A stretch of DNA of 64,000 nucleotides from NCBI RefSeq assembly GCF_002979555.1, contig NZ_PCOZ01000014.1, forward strand, positions 1-64,000. Reading direction: 5' to 3'. A program made the translations under genes and the position numbers. This document shows positions 24,360 through 33,722 of the stretch, in pieces. The stretch is from Pseudomonas sp. MYb60 (GTDB lineage: Bacteria; Pseudomonadota; Gammaproteobacteria; Pseudomonadales; Pseudomonadaceae). The notes under the pieces are model-generated. The model made no database searches. It was not told where the DNA came from and saw nothing but the letters and a program-made list of their open reading frames with translations. Position 1 is the first letter of the stretch. Each line of letters starts with the position of its first letter.

Positions 24360-26744
24360 CTAGAAATCGACCGTGGCCGACAGCAGGTAAGTGCGCGGTG
24401 TCGCCAGGGTCAGGCCTGGTTCACTGTCGTCCGAGGCACCCGCGGAGCTCCAGTAGCGTTTGTCGGCGACGTTCTCCACGTTGGCGCGCAGGGTCACCTG
24501 CTTGTCGTCCACCTTGAAGGCATAGCGCGCGCCGACGTCGATGCGGTTCCAGGCGTCGATTTCCTTGACGTTGGACTGGTCCAGGTACTGCGAACTGGAG
24601 TGGATGCCACGGCTGGTCAGGGTCAGGCCTTCCAGCCCCGGTACATCCCATTCGGCACCGAGGTTGACATTGTATTTGGGCGTGGCCGGTGCGCGGTTGC
24701 CGTCCCAGGCGCCGTTGGTGGTTTCCTTGAGCTTGCTGTCGATGTACATCACCCCGCCCAGCAGGCGCACACCCTTGAGTGGCTCGCCGAACACGCTCAG
24801 CTCCACCCCGGCGTTCTCGCGCTTGCCGTTGGGGCCGAACACCCGCGTGGTGGCATTGGTTTCATAGGCCGGCTGCTTGATGCGGAACACCGCAGCGGTC
24901 ACGGCGAAAGCGCCAGCGTCGTATTTGGCGCCCACTTCCACTTGGCGGCTGACGAACGGCGGGAAGATCTGGTCTTCGTTGACCGACGTCGATGGCGCGA
25001 TCTTGCCCTGGCTCAGGCCTTCCATGTAGTTGGCGTACAGCGACAGCTTGTCGGTGGCCTTGAACAACAGCCCACCGGACGGCGAGAGCTTTTCTTCGTC
25101 GTAGGCGGTGGCGCCTTTGACGTTGTCACTCCAGTCGTCGACTTTGACGCGCTGCCAGCGTGCGCCGAGGGTCAGCAGCAGGCGATCGTCGAAAAAGCCC
25201 AGGGTGTCGGACAGCGCCAGGCCGCTGAAGCGGTTCTCGGTATAGACCTTGGCGTCATAGCGGGTCGGGCGCGACGGCGTCGGGGTTTGCACCGGGTTGT
25301 AGAGGTTGCTTGAAGGCGACGTATAGCGCGCGCCGCCATTTTCGAAGTCCATGTAGAAGTAGCTGGCGGCCAGGTTGACCTCGTGGCTCACCGGCCCGGT
25401 ATGGAACCAGTTGCGCACGCCGGCGGTGTAGGTGCGCACGTTTTCATCGCGGGTGAAGTCCCGGGGCTGCACGCTGAACGCTCCCGCGGCGTTGCTCACC
25501 GACACGGCGTGACGCAGGAAGTCGTGGTTGCTTTTGCGCAGGCCCATGCCGCCGTAAAGCATCACGTTATCGCTGAGGTCGTACTCGGCGTTGAAGGTGC
25601 CGAAGGTGTCCTTGGTACGCGCCTTGCTCCAGGCCTGCGCGTAGTTGCGGCGCACATCGCTGGCGCGCGGTACCGGTGCGGCGGCGGCGACTTGCACGCG
25701 CTCCTGGGGCGCATCGGTGTCGCGCTCGGTGTGCCCGATGTCACTGGAAAGGCGCAGGCGCTCACCGCGAAAATCCAGGCCCAGCACGGCCATCTCGCGG
25801 TCGACGCTCTGGTGGTCCCACTCGGTGTCGCCGGACTGCTTCACACCGTTGAAGCGCAGGCCGAACTTATTGTCTTCGCCAAAACGGCGGCCCACGTCCA
25901 CGGCGCCGCCGGCCTGGCTGTCGGACGCCCAGGTGCCGGTGAACGAGTTGATGTCCTTGTCGGTGGCGCGCTTGGGCACCACATTGATACCGCCGCCCAC
26001 GCTGCCGCGCGGCGAGATGCCGTTGATCAACTGGCTCGGGCCCTTGAGGATGTCGACGCGGTCGGCCATCTCCATGTCGATGGTGTACGTGGGCAGCACG
26101 CCGTACAGGCCGTTGTAGGCCACATCGCTGTTGAACAGGCTGAAGCCACGGATGGTGAACTGCTCGTAGCGCCCGCCGGCCGGATTGGTGGCGCGTACCG
26201 ACGGGTCGGCGGCAATCACGTCGCCAAGGGTGCGGGCCTGCTGGTTCTTCACCGCGTCGGCGGTGTACGTGGTGATGCTGAACGGGGTCTCCATGAAGTC
26301 CCGCGTGCCGAGCATGCCCTGGGCCGTGCGGCGCGCCACTTGACCACCGGCATAGGTGTCGCCGTCGTACAGGCCGGTGGTGCCGAGGATCGAGGTCGGC
26401 GCCAGTTCAAGGGTGCTGGCGTCCGGCGCGGGGATCAGCATGTAGGCGCCCTCGCCCATCGGTTGCAGTTGCAGCCCGGAACCTTGCAGCAGGCGCATGA
26501 ACCCCTCTTCCACGCCGAACTCGCCAGACAAGCCACTGCTGCTGCGTCCGCTGACCAGCGCCGGGTCCACCGACAGGTTGACCCCGGCCAGGCCGGCGAA
26601 CCGGGTGAGCGCCGCGCTCAGGCTGCCGGCCGGCACCTGGTAGCTGCGGCGGGCATCGTCGGCGTAGCTGACGGCGGCGAATAGCGGGCTGGCACTGAGG
26701 CTCAGCAGCAGGCTCAGCTTAAGCAAGGGGCGGACTACGGGCAT
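24360..26744 (-). CDS. TonB-dependent siderophore receptor with STN signalling domain
   Basis: Outer-membrane receptor of 794 residues from the ATG at 26744. A signal peptide is followed by an STN (secretin/TonB short N-terminal) domain at about residues 30-85 (YQVPAGSLSAALTRFAG, GLSGEFGVEEGFMRLLQGSG), then the plug (TIRGFSLFNSDVAYNGLYG, DRVDILKGPSQLINGI, GSVGGGINVVPKRA) and a barrel ending SATVDF. STN receptors normally signal to an anti-sigma factor (FecR type), but no sigma/anti-sigma pair is adjacent. Domain order matches ferripyoverdine/ferrichrome-type receptors. The ribosome binding site is weak. Confidence 0.9.
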   Translation of the reverse strand: MPVVRPLLKLSLLLSLSASPLFAAVSYADDARRSYQVPAGSLSAALTRFAGLAGVNLSVDPALVSGRSSSGLSGEFGVEEGFMRLLQGSGLQLQPMGEGAYMLIPAPDASTLELAPTSILGTTGLYDGDTYAGGQVARRTAQGMLGTRDFMETPFSITTYTADAVKNQQARTLGDVIAADPSVRATNPAGGRYEQFTIRGFSLFNSDVAYNGLYGVLPTYTIDMEMADRVDILKGPSQLINGISPRGSVGGGINVVPKRATDKDINSFTGTWASDSQAGGAVDVGRRFGEDNKFGLRFNGVKQSGDTEWDHQSVDREMAVLGLDFRGERLRLSSDIGHTERDTDAPQERVQVAAAAPVPRASDVRRNYAQAWSKARTKDTFGTFNAEYDLSDNVMLYGGMGLRKSNHDFLRHAVSVSNAAGAFSVQPRDFTRDENVRTYTAGVRNWFHTGPVSHEVNLAASYFYMDFENGGARYTSPSSNLYNPVQTPTPSRPTRYDAKVYTENRFSGLALSDTLGFFDDRLLLTLGARWQRVKVDDWSDNVKGATAYDEEKLSPSGGLLFKATDKLSLYANYMEGLSQGKIAPSTSVNEDQIFPPFVSRQVEVGAKYDAGAFAVTAAVFRIKQPAYETNATTRVFGPNGKRENAGVELSVFGEPLKGVRLLGGVMYIDSKLKETTNGAWDGNRAPATPKYNVNLGAEWDVPGLEGLTLTSRGIHSSSQYLDQSNVKEIDAWNRIDVGARYAFKVDDKQVTLRANVENVADKRYWSSAGASDDSEPGLTLATPRTYLLSATVDF

Positions 26745-26973
26745 GGGAGGAAGCTCTCGATTTTGTTCACTTGCCTGAAATGACAGGCGAGGGCAAAAAA
26801 AGGGACAGGCTTGTTCAGCTATTTTTTTCAGCACGGTATGCCCTGCCGGCGATTCCATCACCTAAAGCAGTGCAAAGGCTTCACCCGGCAACGGATCGCG
26901 GCTAACCTTGTCCACCGGCCAAGCCTGCGACCTGCGCTTGTCGAACACAATGATTTCGGAAGCCTGCGCACTC

Positions 26974-27756
26974 ATGGATATTTCTTCGACTCCGCCCTCG
27001 CCCGCCAGCCACAAGGAAAATGCGGGTGGCCGCGTCCAGGTCATCGACCGTTCGATCGTGCTGCTGCGCACCCTCGCCGGGCTCAAGCATGGCGCCAGTG
27101 CCTTGGACCTGGCGCGCCTGACCGGTATCGACCGCACCACCATCCACCGCCTGCTCAAGACCCTCACCCATTGGAGCCTGATCGAATCCCAGAGCGGCAC
27201 CTATCGCCTCGGACCGGAGAGCCTGATCTATTCGGCGGCCTATTTGAACCGGCTGAACCTGCGCAAGATCGCCCTGCCCTATGCCATCGAGTTGCAACGG
27301 GTGATCGGCGAGCGCCAGGCGATCGTGTCGCTGTCGGTGCCGGTGGGTGACCAGGTTGTGCTGATCGAGCGGATGTGGACGCCAACCACGCCGCTCAACG
27401 TGATCGTCGACCTCGCCGACCAGTTCCCCATCGACGGCAGCCCCAGCGGGCGTGCGGTGCTGGCCACCTACAGCGATGCCGCGGCGCAGGCGATCCTCGG
27501 TGAAACGCGGCATGCCAAGGCGCTGCCGGCGCTGGCGCTGATCCGCAGCGAGCAAGACTTTGCCTTCGGCCACGGCGAGTTCAAGCCGGGGTTGTTCTCC
27601 GTGGCATTTCCGATTCGCGTCGAGGGCGCGCAAGCGATTGGCGCGGTGGTGGTCGCCGGCCTGGACATGGAAGACGAGACTCACCCAGCCTCATCCCTGG
27701 CCAGCCACGTGCGCCGCGCCTGTGAAGGCATCGCGGCGCAGCTGGGCAACCTTTAA
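26974..27756 (+). CDS. IclR-family transcriptional regulator
   Basis: A 260-residue regulator with an N-terminal winged helix (about residues 20-80: VIDRSIVLLRTLAGL, ASALDLARLTGIDRTTIHRLLKTL) and a C-terminal effector-binding GAF-like domain (AIVSLSVPVGDQVVLIERM, GSPSGRAVLATY, GLFSVAFPIRVEGAQAIGAVVVAG). ATG 26974 and ATG 26950 are both possible starts; neither has a strong ribosome binding site. Its stop overlaps the stop of the convergent CoA-ligase gene by four bases. It is the only regulator in the 27-37.6 kb island and is the obvious candidate to control it. Confidence 0.88.
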   Translation: MDISSTPPSPASHKENAGGRVQVIDRSIVLLRTLAGLKHGASALDLARLTGIDRTTIHRLLKTLTHWSLIESQSGTYRLGPESLIYSAAYLNRLNLRKIALPYAIELQRVIGERQAIVSLSVPVGDQVVLIERMWTPTTPLNVIVDLADQFPIDGSPSGRAVLATYSDAAAQAILGETRHAKALPALALIRSEQDFAFGHGEFKPGLFSVAFPIRVEGAQAIGAVVVAGLDMEDETHPASSLASHVRRACEGIAAQLGNL

Positions 27757-29231
27757 GGCTGCAGGTCCAACGCGGCGAGGAGGCGGTTCTTCTGCACCTT
27801 GCCGTAGTGGGAACGCGGCAGCTCGTCGATGAAGAACACCCGGCGCGGCACCTTGTAGCGCGACAGCCCGGCGCGGCAGTGGTCCATGAGTTGTTGCGCC
27901 GACAGTGGCTGCGAACCGTCCAGTACGACCGCGGCGCACACCTGCTCACCCCATTCCAGATCGGCCAGGCCAAACACGTGCACGTCCTGCACGCCGGGAT
28001 GGCTCAGCAGGTGTTGCTCGACCTCGCCGGGCTGCACGGATTTGCCGCCGCTGCGGATGATGTCCTTGCAGCGTCCCTGTACACGCAGCAAACCATCGGC
28101 ACCGATGCGTCCCAGGTCGCCGCTGCGCAGCCAGCCTTGGTCGAGGGTCTTGGCACTGAGTGCTTCGAGCTGCCAATAGCCGGCCATCAATTGCGGGCCG
28201 CCGAGCAGGACCTCGCCGATACCTTTGGCGTCCGGCCGGTCGATGCGGATCGCGGCGCTGAACAGCGGACGGCCCACCACACCTTCGCCACTCTCGCCGC
28301 TCGCGCGCACGGCAGCCATTTGTGCGGGTGCGAGGTAGCAGCTCCAGGGCGCTTCGGTCATGCCGTAGAGCACGCCGATGCGTTCACCGAACAGGCTGCA
28401 CGAGCCCTCCAGCACTTCACCGCTCAAGGCCGCCGCGCCCACGTCAAGGCTCTTGAAGGCCGGCAGATCGGCGGGCGCGCTGCCGGTTTCACGTAGCAGG
28501 CGCAGCAGTTGGGTGGGCACCAGGGAACTGAAGGCCACCTGATGTTCGCGCAGCTGCGCCATGAAGGTCTTGCCGTCAAACCGCCCCCCCAGCACCACGT
28601 GCCCACCGCTGAGCACATGTGCGAACACCGCCACCGCCGCAATCGGCCACAGCGGACGCACGTTGAGCAGTACATCGCCCACGGCCGCACCACGGCCCAT
28701 GACGATGTTCTGCAACACCGCGCACAAACTGGCGTGGCGATGCATCACCGCCTTGGGTGTGCCGGTGGTGCCGCCGGTGTAGTTGAGTGACGCCAACGAC
28801 TGGGGCGATTGCGCCGGGCGTGGGGAGGTATCGACGGGTGTGATGCGGCTGACGCTGTGCAGCGGCAGGCTGCGGATACCCAGCCCCTGCGCCACCTCGG
28901 CGTATGCTTCGGAATACAGCAGCAACCCCGCGCCGGCATCCTGCAATTGCGCGGCCAGTTCATCGGTAGACAACGCCGGGTCCAGCGGCACCCGCACGCG
29001 ACCGGTGGCCATGCAGCCGTAGTCGGCGAGCAGGTAGTCGAGGCTGGCGTCGGCGAGCAAGGCTACCCGTGAGCCCGTCGGGACGTGCAGTTGGTCCAGC
29101 GCGTGGCCGACGCCGCTCAACGCCCGGTCCAACTGGGCAAAGGTCAGGCTACGGGCGCTGGCGGTTTCGTGCAGGGCGATGCGCTCGGGCCATTTATAGG
29201 CGGCCTGACTGAGCAGTGTGCTGATGTCCAT
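27753..29231 (-). CDS. AMP-forming acyl-CoA synthetase / ligase
   Basis: An adenylate-forming enzyme of 492 residues. The P-loop YTGGTTGTPK is at about 151-160, the A5/A8 motifs appear as LYGMTEAPWSCY and RSGDLGRIGADGLLRVQGRCKDIIRSGG, and the catalytic Lys is near the end (HYGKVQKNRLL). The enzyme should activate a carboxylic acid with ATP and load it onto CoA. The ATG at 29231 lies two bases after the stop of the alcohol dehydrogenase gene, so the two are co-transcribed. The substrate is unknown; it is shorter than typical long-chain fatty acid ligases (about 550 residues), and the enoyl-CoA hydratase gene nearby suggests an aromatic, branched or short-chain acid. Confidence 0.87.
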   Translation of the reverse strand: MDISTLLSQAAYKWPERIALHETASARSLTFAQLDRALSGVGHALDQLHVPTGSRVALLADASLDYLLADYGCMATGRVRVPLDPALSTDELAAQLQDAGAGLLLYSEAYAEVAQGLGIRSLPLHSVSRITPVDTSPRPAQSPQSLASLNYTGGTTGTPKAVMHRHASLCAVLQNIVMGRGAAVGDVLLNVRPLWPIAAVAVFAHVLSGGHVVLGGRFDGKTFMAQLREHQVAFSSLVPTQLLRLLRETGSAPADLPAFKSLDVGAAALSGEVLEGSCSLFGERIGVLYGMTEAPWSCYLAPAQMAAVRASGESGEGVVGRPLFSAAIRIDRPDAKGIGEVLLGGPQLMAGYWQLEALSAKTLDQGWLRSGDLGRIGADGLLRVQGRCKDIIRSGGKSVQPGEVEQHLLSHPGVQDVHVFGLADLEWGEQVCAAVVLDGSQPLSAQQLMDHCRAGLSRYKVPRRVFFIDELPRSHYGKVQKNRLLAALDLQP

Positions 29232-29233
29232 GC

Positions 29234-30256
29234 TTACCACCCACTCAACACAATGCGCCCGTTGACCTGTCGCGACTCCAGCAAGGCGTGCGCCTCAGCC
29301 ACCTGGTGAAAGGGCAGCACGCGGTCGATCAGCGGCTTGACCTGCCCGCCCTTGATCAACGCAAGCGCCACGCGCACTTCTTCCAGCGTGGCACTGCCCG
29401 AGCCCTGTACCCGCAGGCGTCGGCCGATCAACAGGCCGGGGTTGACCGGCACGGCTGCTGGCGCGACGTTGCCCAGTACCACCACGCGACCGCCGAGGGT
29501 CATGCTGCGCAAGGTGTCTTCGAGGGTGCTGCCGAGGTTTTCCATGGCCACGTCGACGCCACGTTTACCCGTGAGTCGCCACACTTCGGCGCTGTAATGT
29601 CCGCTGCTGACGATCACTTCATCGGCGCCCAGGCGGTGGAGAAATTCGCGTTTGTCGGCGCTGCCGGTCACCGCGATGACCCGTGCACCGAACGCCTTGG
29701 CCAGTTGAATCTGGTGAGCCCCCAGGCCACCGCTGGCGCCGTTGACCAACACGCTTTCACCGGGCTTGAGCGCCGCTTCGCCGAGTAGCGCGCGCACGCT
29801 GGTACCAATCGGGCAGGACGCCAGCGCCGCCTGCACATAGTCGAGGCCGTCGGGCAGTTCGATGGCGGAAATCGCCGGCACTCGCAGAAATTGCGCATAG
29901 GCGCCTTCGGTGTCTACCGACGGCAGGCCGAGGGCGCGGCACAGGTCCTGGCGGCCGCGCAGGCAGTCGCGGCACTGGCCGCAGAAACGACGCTGGTACA
30001 CCACCACCCGCGCACCGACGGCCAAGTGGTGCAAACCGCTGCCCACTTCGACGACCTCACCGGCCACTTCATGGCCGAGCACCACGCCCGTGTGCGCCCC
30101 CGGCAACTGCCCCGCGCGGTGCAGCACGTCATGGTGGCACACCCCGGCCGCCTCGACTTTGACCAGAACTTCGCCCGCACCCGCCTGGGGGGTAGGCACC
30201 TCTTCCACCTGCAATTGCTCCGGTCCGCCGAAGGCTTTTAGAACGATGGCTTTCAT
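29234..30256 (-). CDS. Zinc-dependent alcohol dehydrogenase (MDR family)
   Basis: Medium-chain dehydrogenase of 340 residues. A catalytic-zinc pattern is visible (Cys40 in AGVCHHD, His62-Glu63 in LGHEVAGEV), with the structural zinc cysteines Cys92, Cys95, Cys98 and Cys106 and a Rossmann motif NGASGGLGAHQIQLAK. Likely reaction: NAD(P)-dependent alcohol to aldehyde/ketone or reverse. The ATG at 30256 is preferred over an earlier one 13 codons upstream, which lies in the AT-rich promoter region. It is the first gene of a two-gene minus-strand operon and is divergent from the enoyl-CoA hydratase gene. Confidence 0.88.
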   Translation of the reverse strand: MKAIVLKAFGGPEQLQVEEVPTPQAGAGEVLVKVEAAGVCHHDVLHRAGQLPGAHTGVVLGHEVAGEVVEVGSGLHHLAVGARVVVYQRRFCGQCRDCLRGRQDLCRALGLPSVDTEGAYAQFLRVPAISAIELPDGLDYVQAALASCPIGTSVRALLGEAALKPGESVLVNGASGGLGAHQIQLAKAFGARVIAVTGSADKREFLHRLGADEVIVSSGHYSAEVWRLTGKRGVDVAMENLGSTLEDTLRSMTLGGRVVVLGNVAPAAVPVNPGLLIGRRLRVQGSGSATLEEVRVALALIKGGQVKPLIDRVLPFHQVAEAHALLESRQVNGRIVLSGW

Positions 30257-30284
30257 TTTATATAACCGTTTATGACCCGATAAG

Positions 30285-30309
30285 AATATGTTCATATAAC
30301 AAACATATT
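30285..30309. promoter_or_regulatory. Candidate operator in divergent promoter region
   Basis: A perfect inverted repeat AATATGTT-N9-AACATATT in an AT-rich spacer between divergent genes at 30256 (-) and 30404 (+). The sequence ATATAAC also occurs twice here, at 30260 and inside the repeat. It is a reasonable binding site for the IclR-family protein at 26974, by position only. Confidence 0.45.
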
Positions 30310-30403
30310 GTTTGCATTGTGCACATGCTTTAAGTTTTCCTCACTTTGACGCGGACCTCAAGGGGCAATCGCGTCTTTCTTTCACACTTGATGAAAAGCA
30401 CCC

Positions 30404-31105
30404 ATGACAGTCGAGTACCAACCTATTGGCGAAGGAATTCTGGTGGTAACCCTCAACCGCCAGGAGCGTCTCAACGCGCTGGACAGCCAGGCCAAGCACG
30501 AACTGGCCGAGGTTTGGCAACGTGCCCAGCAAGATCAGGCCGTGCGCGCCATCGTGTTGCGCGGGGCCGGTGAGCGGGCGTTCTGCGCCGGGTCCGACCT
30601 CAAGGAAATCGAAGCCACCGGGGAGACCGTCAGCAGCGATGTGCTCGCCCGCGCCCTGCCCGGCGTCGGCAATGACCTGAGCAAACCGGTGATCGCCGCA
30701 TTGCACGGGCACACCCTGGGGCTGGGTATCAGCCTGGCAATTCACTGCGATTTTCGCATCGCGCGCCATGACACACGCTTTCACTTTCCCGAAGTGCAGC
30801 ACGGCATGCTCTCGGGTTTCAGTGCAATCACCCTTCCGAGTCTGATCGGCGAAGCCGCCGCGCTGGACATCATGCTCAGCGCGCGCACGTTCGGCGCTCA
30901 AGAGGCGCTAGCCCTCGGCCTGGTCAACCAGGTGGTGGATGACGCCTACGCCAGCTCACTGGAATTGGCCGCGCGCCTGGCCAGTCACTCCGGCAACGCG
31001 GTGCAGTGGACCAAGACCCTGCTGCTGGCCGAACGCAAGGCGCGCCTCGCACGGCAGATGGCACTGGTCGACCAGGCCCGACAGGATGTAATGCTGGGAC
31101 GTTGA
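30404..31105 (+). CDS. Enoyl-CoA hydratase / crotonase family protein
   Basis: A crotonase-fold enzyme of 233 residues, slightly short for the family (usually 255-265). The oxyanion-hole segments are present: RAFCAGSDLKEI (about 58-69) and the HGHTLGLGISLAIHCDFRIA stretch read in part; a Glu lies in FPEVQHGML. It likely adds water to, or cleaves, a CoA thioester made by the ligase at 27753. It is transcribed away from the ligase/alcohol dehydrogenase pair and lies 100 bases upstream of the TonB receptor gene on the same strand. Confidence 0.86.
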   Translation: MTVEYQPIGEGILVVTLNRQERLNALDSQAKHELAEVWQRAQQDQAVRAIVLRGAGERAFCAGSDLKEIEATGETVSSDVLARALPGVGNDLSKPVIAALHGHTLGLGISLAIHCDFRIARHDTRFHFPEVQHGMLSGFSAITLPSLIGEAAALDIMLSARTFGAQEALALGLVNQVVDDAYASSLELAARLASHSGNAVQWTKTLLLAERKARLARQMALVDQARQDVMLGR

Positions 31106-31208
31106 TCCCTTCCATAACTAGAAACAGCCAACACATAAGCCTCCCCAGTACTGTCAGGAACTCCCACCACAGGAATGGAAAGCGGCACCTAAACATTGGA
31201 GCCTCACC

Positions 31209-33722
31209 ATGTCTCGCCCTTACACCCGCTTGCGTCCCAGGCTCAGCCTGCTGACAGTCGGCATCCTCGGGCTGTGCGCCCAGCACGTTGCCCAGGCAGA
31301 AGAAAAATCCCTGAGCGGCGACACCGCGCTGCAAACCGTGGTGGTCACCGGCGCCCGGGACAGCGGCCGCACCGTGGCCAAGAGCCTGGCGCCGATCGAT
31401 GTGATCAGCGCTGACGACCTCGCCCGTTCCGGCAAGCAGAACCTGCGGGATGCCCTGGCCGCCAGCGTGCCGTCCTATACCAACGCAGCGGGCTTTACCG
31501 GCGGCACCGGTTTGTCGGTGAAATCCGCGACGTTGCGCGGCCTGGGCGGCAACCATGTGCTGGTGCTGGTCAACGGCAAGCGTCGTCACAACACCTCGCT
31601 GATCTTTGTGCAGACCGCCGCCACCTCCAGCGGCCAGTCGCCGGCCGACCTCGATTTGATCCCCATCGCGGCCGTGGACCACGTCGAAGTGCTGCGCGAT
31701 GGCGCGGCGGCGCAATACGGTTCGGACGCGATTGCCGGGGTGATCAACATCATCCTCAAGCGCAACTCGACGGGCGGCAGTGGCAGCGCTTTATATGGAC
31801 AGTACGCCAACCGGGTGGGTGGCAAGGGCAACTACGGCGCGCGCGGCCAGGGCCAGGTCAACCAGGGCTTCGAGTTGCCGAACGACGGGTTCTTCAGCCT
31901 GAGCGCCGACATCGGTATCCAGGAAAGCTCCAACGTGGCCGGCGCGGTGCCGGATCGCACCAGCATCTATTTCCGCCAGAACGGCCAGCCCGATCCGCGC
32001 GAGACCAGCGAAAGCCGCTACCGCCAGCAACTCGGCCAGCCGCGCTCGCAAACCTACAACTTTGGCTACAACGCCGAGCTGCCGCTGAACGAGGACTACA
32101 CGCTGTACTCGTTCTCGACCCTCAGCCACCGCAACTCCACCAGTTGGGGCACCTACCGCACGGCCAACTCGCCGCAGAACATTGTGTCGGTGTACCCGGA
32201 CGGCTTCTCGCCGCGCTTCGTGGTGGAAGAAGATGACTTCCAGAGCGTGTTCGGCGTGCGCAACGACGACCTGCTCGGCTGGGCCTGGGACCTCAGCACC
32301 AGCTACGGCTACAACAATGCCAACACCCGCAACGAGCGCTCGTTGAACCCGTCCCTCGGCCCCACCAGCCCCCACGACATGGACGGCGGCAATCTGATCG
32401 CCAGCCAGTGGACCAACAACCTCGACCTAACCCGCTCGTTCGACACCGGCCTGTTCGCCAAGCCGCTGAACGTGTCCACCGGCCTTGAGTTTCGCCGCGA
32501 CGGTTTCGAGATCCAGGCCGGCGAATACGCGTCCTACGCCGACGGCGGCTACGTGTTTCCTGCCGGCAGCCCATTGGCCGGCCAGCGCCCCAACCCTGGT
32601 GCGCCTGGGCTGGTGGGTTTCACCCCGGCGGATGCGCATAACTATTCGCGCACCAACACCGCTGGCTACGTGGACTTCAGCCAGAGCCTCACCGACAAAT
32701 GGGACGTGAGCCTCGCCGGGCGTTTCGAGCATTACAGCGACTTTGGCGACACCGGCAGCGGTAAATTCTCCACCCGTTATGCCTTCACGCCGCAGTTCGC
32801 CGTGCGCGGCACAGTGAGCAACGGTTTCCGTGCGCCGTCGCTGCAACAGCAGTTCTATTCGTCGTCGCTGACCGCCTGGCGTACCAGCCCGCTCAACGGT
32901 CAACTGGAGCAGGCCACCACCCGCTACGTCACCGTCAACGATGCCGCAGGCCAGGCCTTGGGCGCCAAGCAGCTCAAGCCTGAACGCTCGATGAACTACA
33001 GCCTCGGTTTTGTCGCTACGCCCACCGAGAACCTGGACGTGACCGTCGACCTGTACCAGATCGACATTAAGGACCGCATCCTGCAAACCAGTAACCTGCA
33101 GGGCACCGCCGTATCCAACGTGCTGGCAGCCAACGGCCTGAACCCGAACCAGATCGTTTCGTACTTCGGCAACCTGGCCGACACCCGCACCCGCGGCATC
33201 GACCTGGTGGCCGACTACCGCTATGACCTGGGCCGCTACGGCAAGACCAAGTGGACCCTGCTCAGCAACCAGAGCCTGCAGACCATCGAGAAGATCAAGG
33301 AGCCGTCGGCACTCGCCGGCACCGGCGTCAGCGCGGTGGGCCGTGATCGCCAAGGCAACCTGACGTCGGCGTATCCGAAGAACACCACCTCGCTCAATGC
33401 CGCCTGGCAACTGGGAGACTTCGAGGTGAATCTCAAGGAAACCCGCTACTCCAAGGTCACCGGCCGCAATCAGATTGCTGCCAGCCGCGATGAGGTCATC
33501 AAGCCGGCGTTCATCACCGACCTGAGCGTGGGCTACTGGCTGAGCGATGCGGTGAAGATCACCGTGGGCGGCGAGAACATCTTCGACAAACGCCCCGAGC
33601 AGTTGAATGACGAAGCCAAGCGCTTCTACTTCTTCCCCACCGACAACCCGACGTACAGCTGGTATTCGCCCTATGGCCTGGAAGGCGCGTACTACTTCGC
33701 CAAAGTCGACGTGAGCTGGTGA
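31209..33722 (+). CDS. TonB-dependent receptor of the catabolic island
   Basis: Large outer-membrane receptor, 837 residues, with a signal peptide ending VAQA, a TonB-box-like LQTVVVTGARDSGRTVAKS, a plug domain (TLRGLGGNHVLVLVNGKRRH, HVEVLRDGAAAQYGSDAIAG, VINIILKRN) and a barrel ending KVDVSW. The NGKRRH and DGAAAQYGSDAIAG forms are typical of the iron-independent receptors found in catabolic and carbohydrate loci. Trp replaces the usual terminal Phe; both aromatic ends occur. The stop overlaps the ATG of the MFS gene, so uptake across both membranes is co-expressed. Confidence 0.88.
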   Translation: MSRPYTRLRPRLSLLTVGILGLCAQHVAQAEEKSLSGDTALQTVVVTGARDSGRTVAKSLAPIDVISADDLARSGKQNLRDALAASVPSYTNAAGFTGGTGLSVKSATLRGLGGNHVLVLVNGKRRHNTSLIFVQTAATSSGQSPADLDLIPIAAVDHVEVLRDGAAAQYGSDAIAGVINIILKRNSTGGSGSALYGQYANRVGGKGNYGARGQGQVNQGFELPNDGFFSLSADIGIQESSNVAGAVPDRTSIYFRQNGQPDPRETSESRYRQQLGQPRSQTYNFGYNAELPLNEDYTLYSFSTLSHRNSTSWGTYRTANSPQNIVSVYPDGFSPRFVVEEDDFQSVFGVRNDDLLGWAWDLSTSYGYNNANTRNERSLNPSLGPTSPHDMDGGNLIASQWTNNLDLTRSFDTGLFAKPLNVSTGLEFRRDGFEIQAGEYASYADGGYVFPAGSPLAGQRPNPGAPGLVGFTPADAHNYSRTNTAGYVDFSQSLTDKWDVSLAGRFEHYSDFGDTGSGKFSTRYAFTPQFAVRGTVSNGFRAPSLQQQFYSSSLTAWRTSPLNGQLEQATTRYVTVNDAAGQALGAKQLKPERSMNYSLGFVATPTENLDVTVDLYQIDIKDRILQTSNLQGTAVSNVLAANGLNPNQIVSYFGNLADTRTRGIDLVADYRYDLGRYGKTKWTLLSNQSLQTIEKIKEPSALAGTGVSAVGRDRQGNLTSAYPKNTTSLNAAWQLGDFEVNLKETRYSKVTGRNQIAASRDEVIKPAFITDLSVGYWLSDAVKITVGGENIFDKRPEQLNDEAKRFYFFPTDNPTYSWYSPYGLEGAYYFAKVDVSW

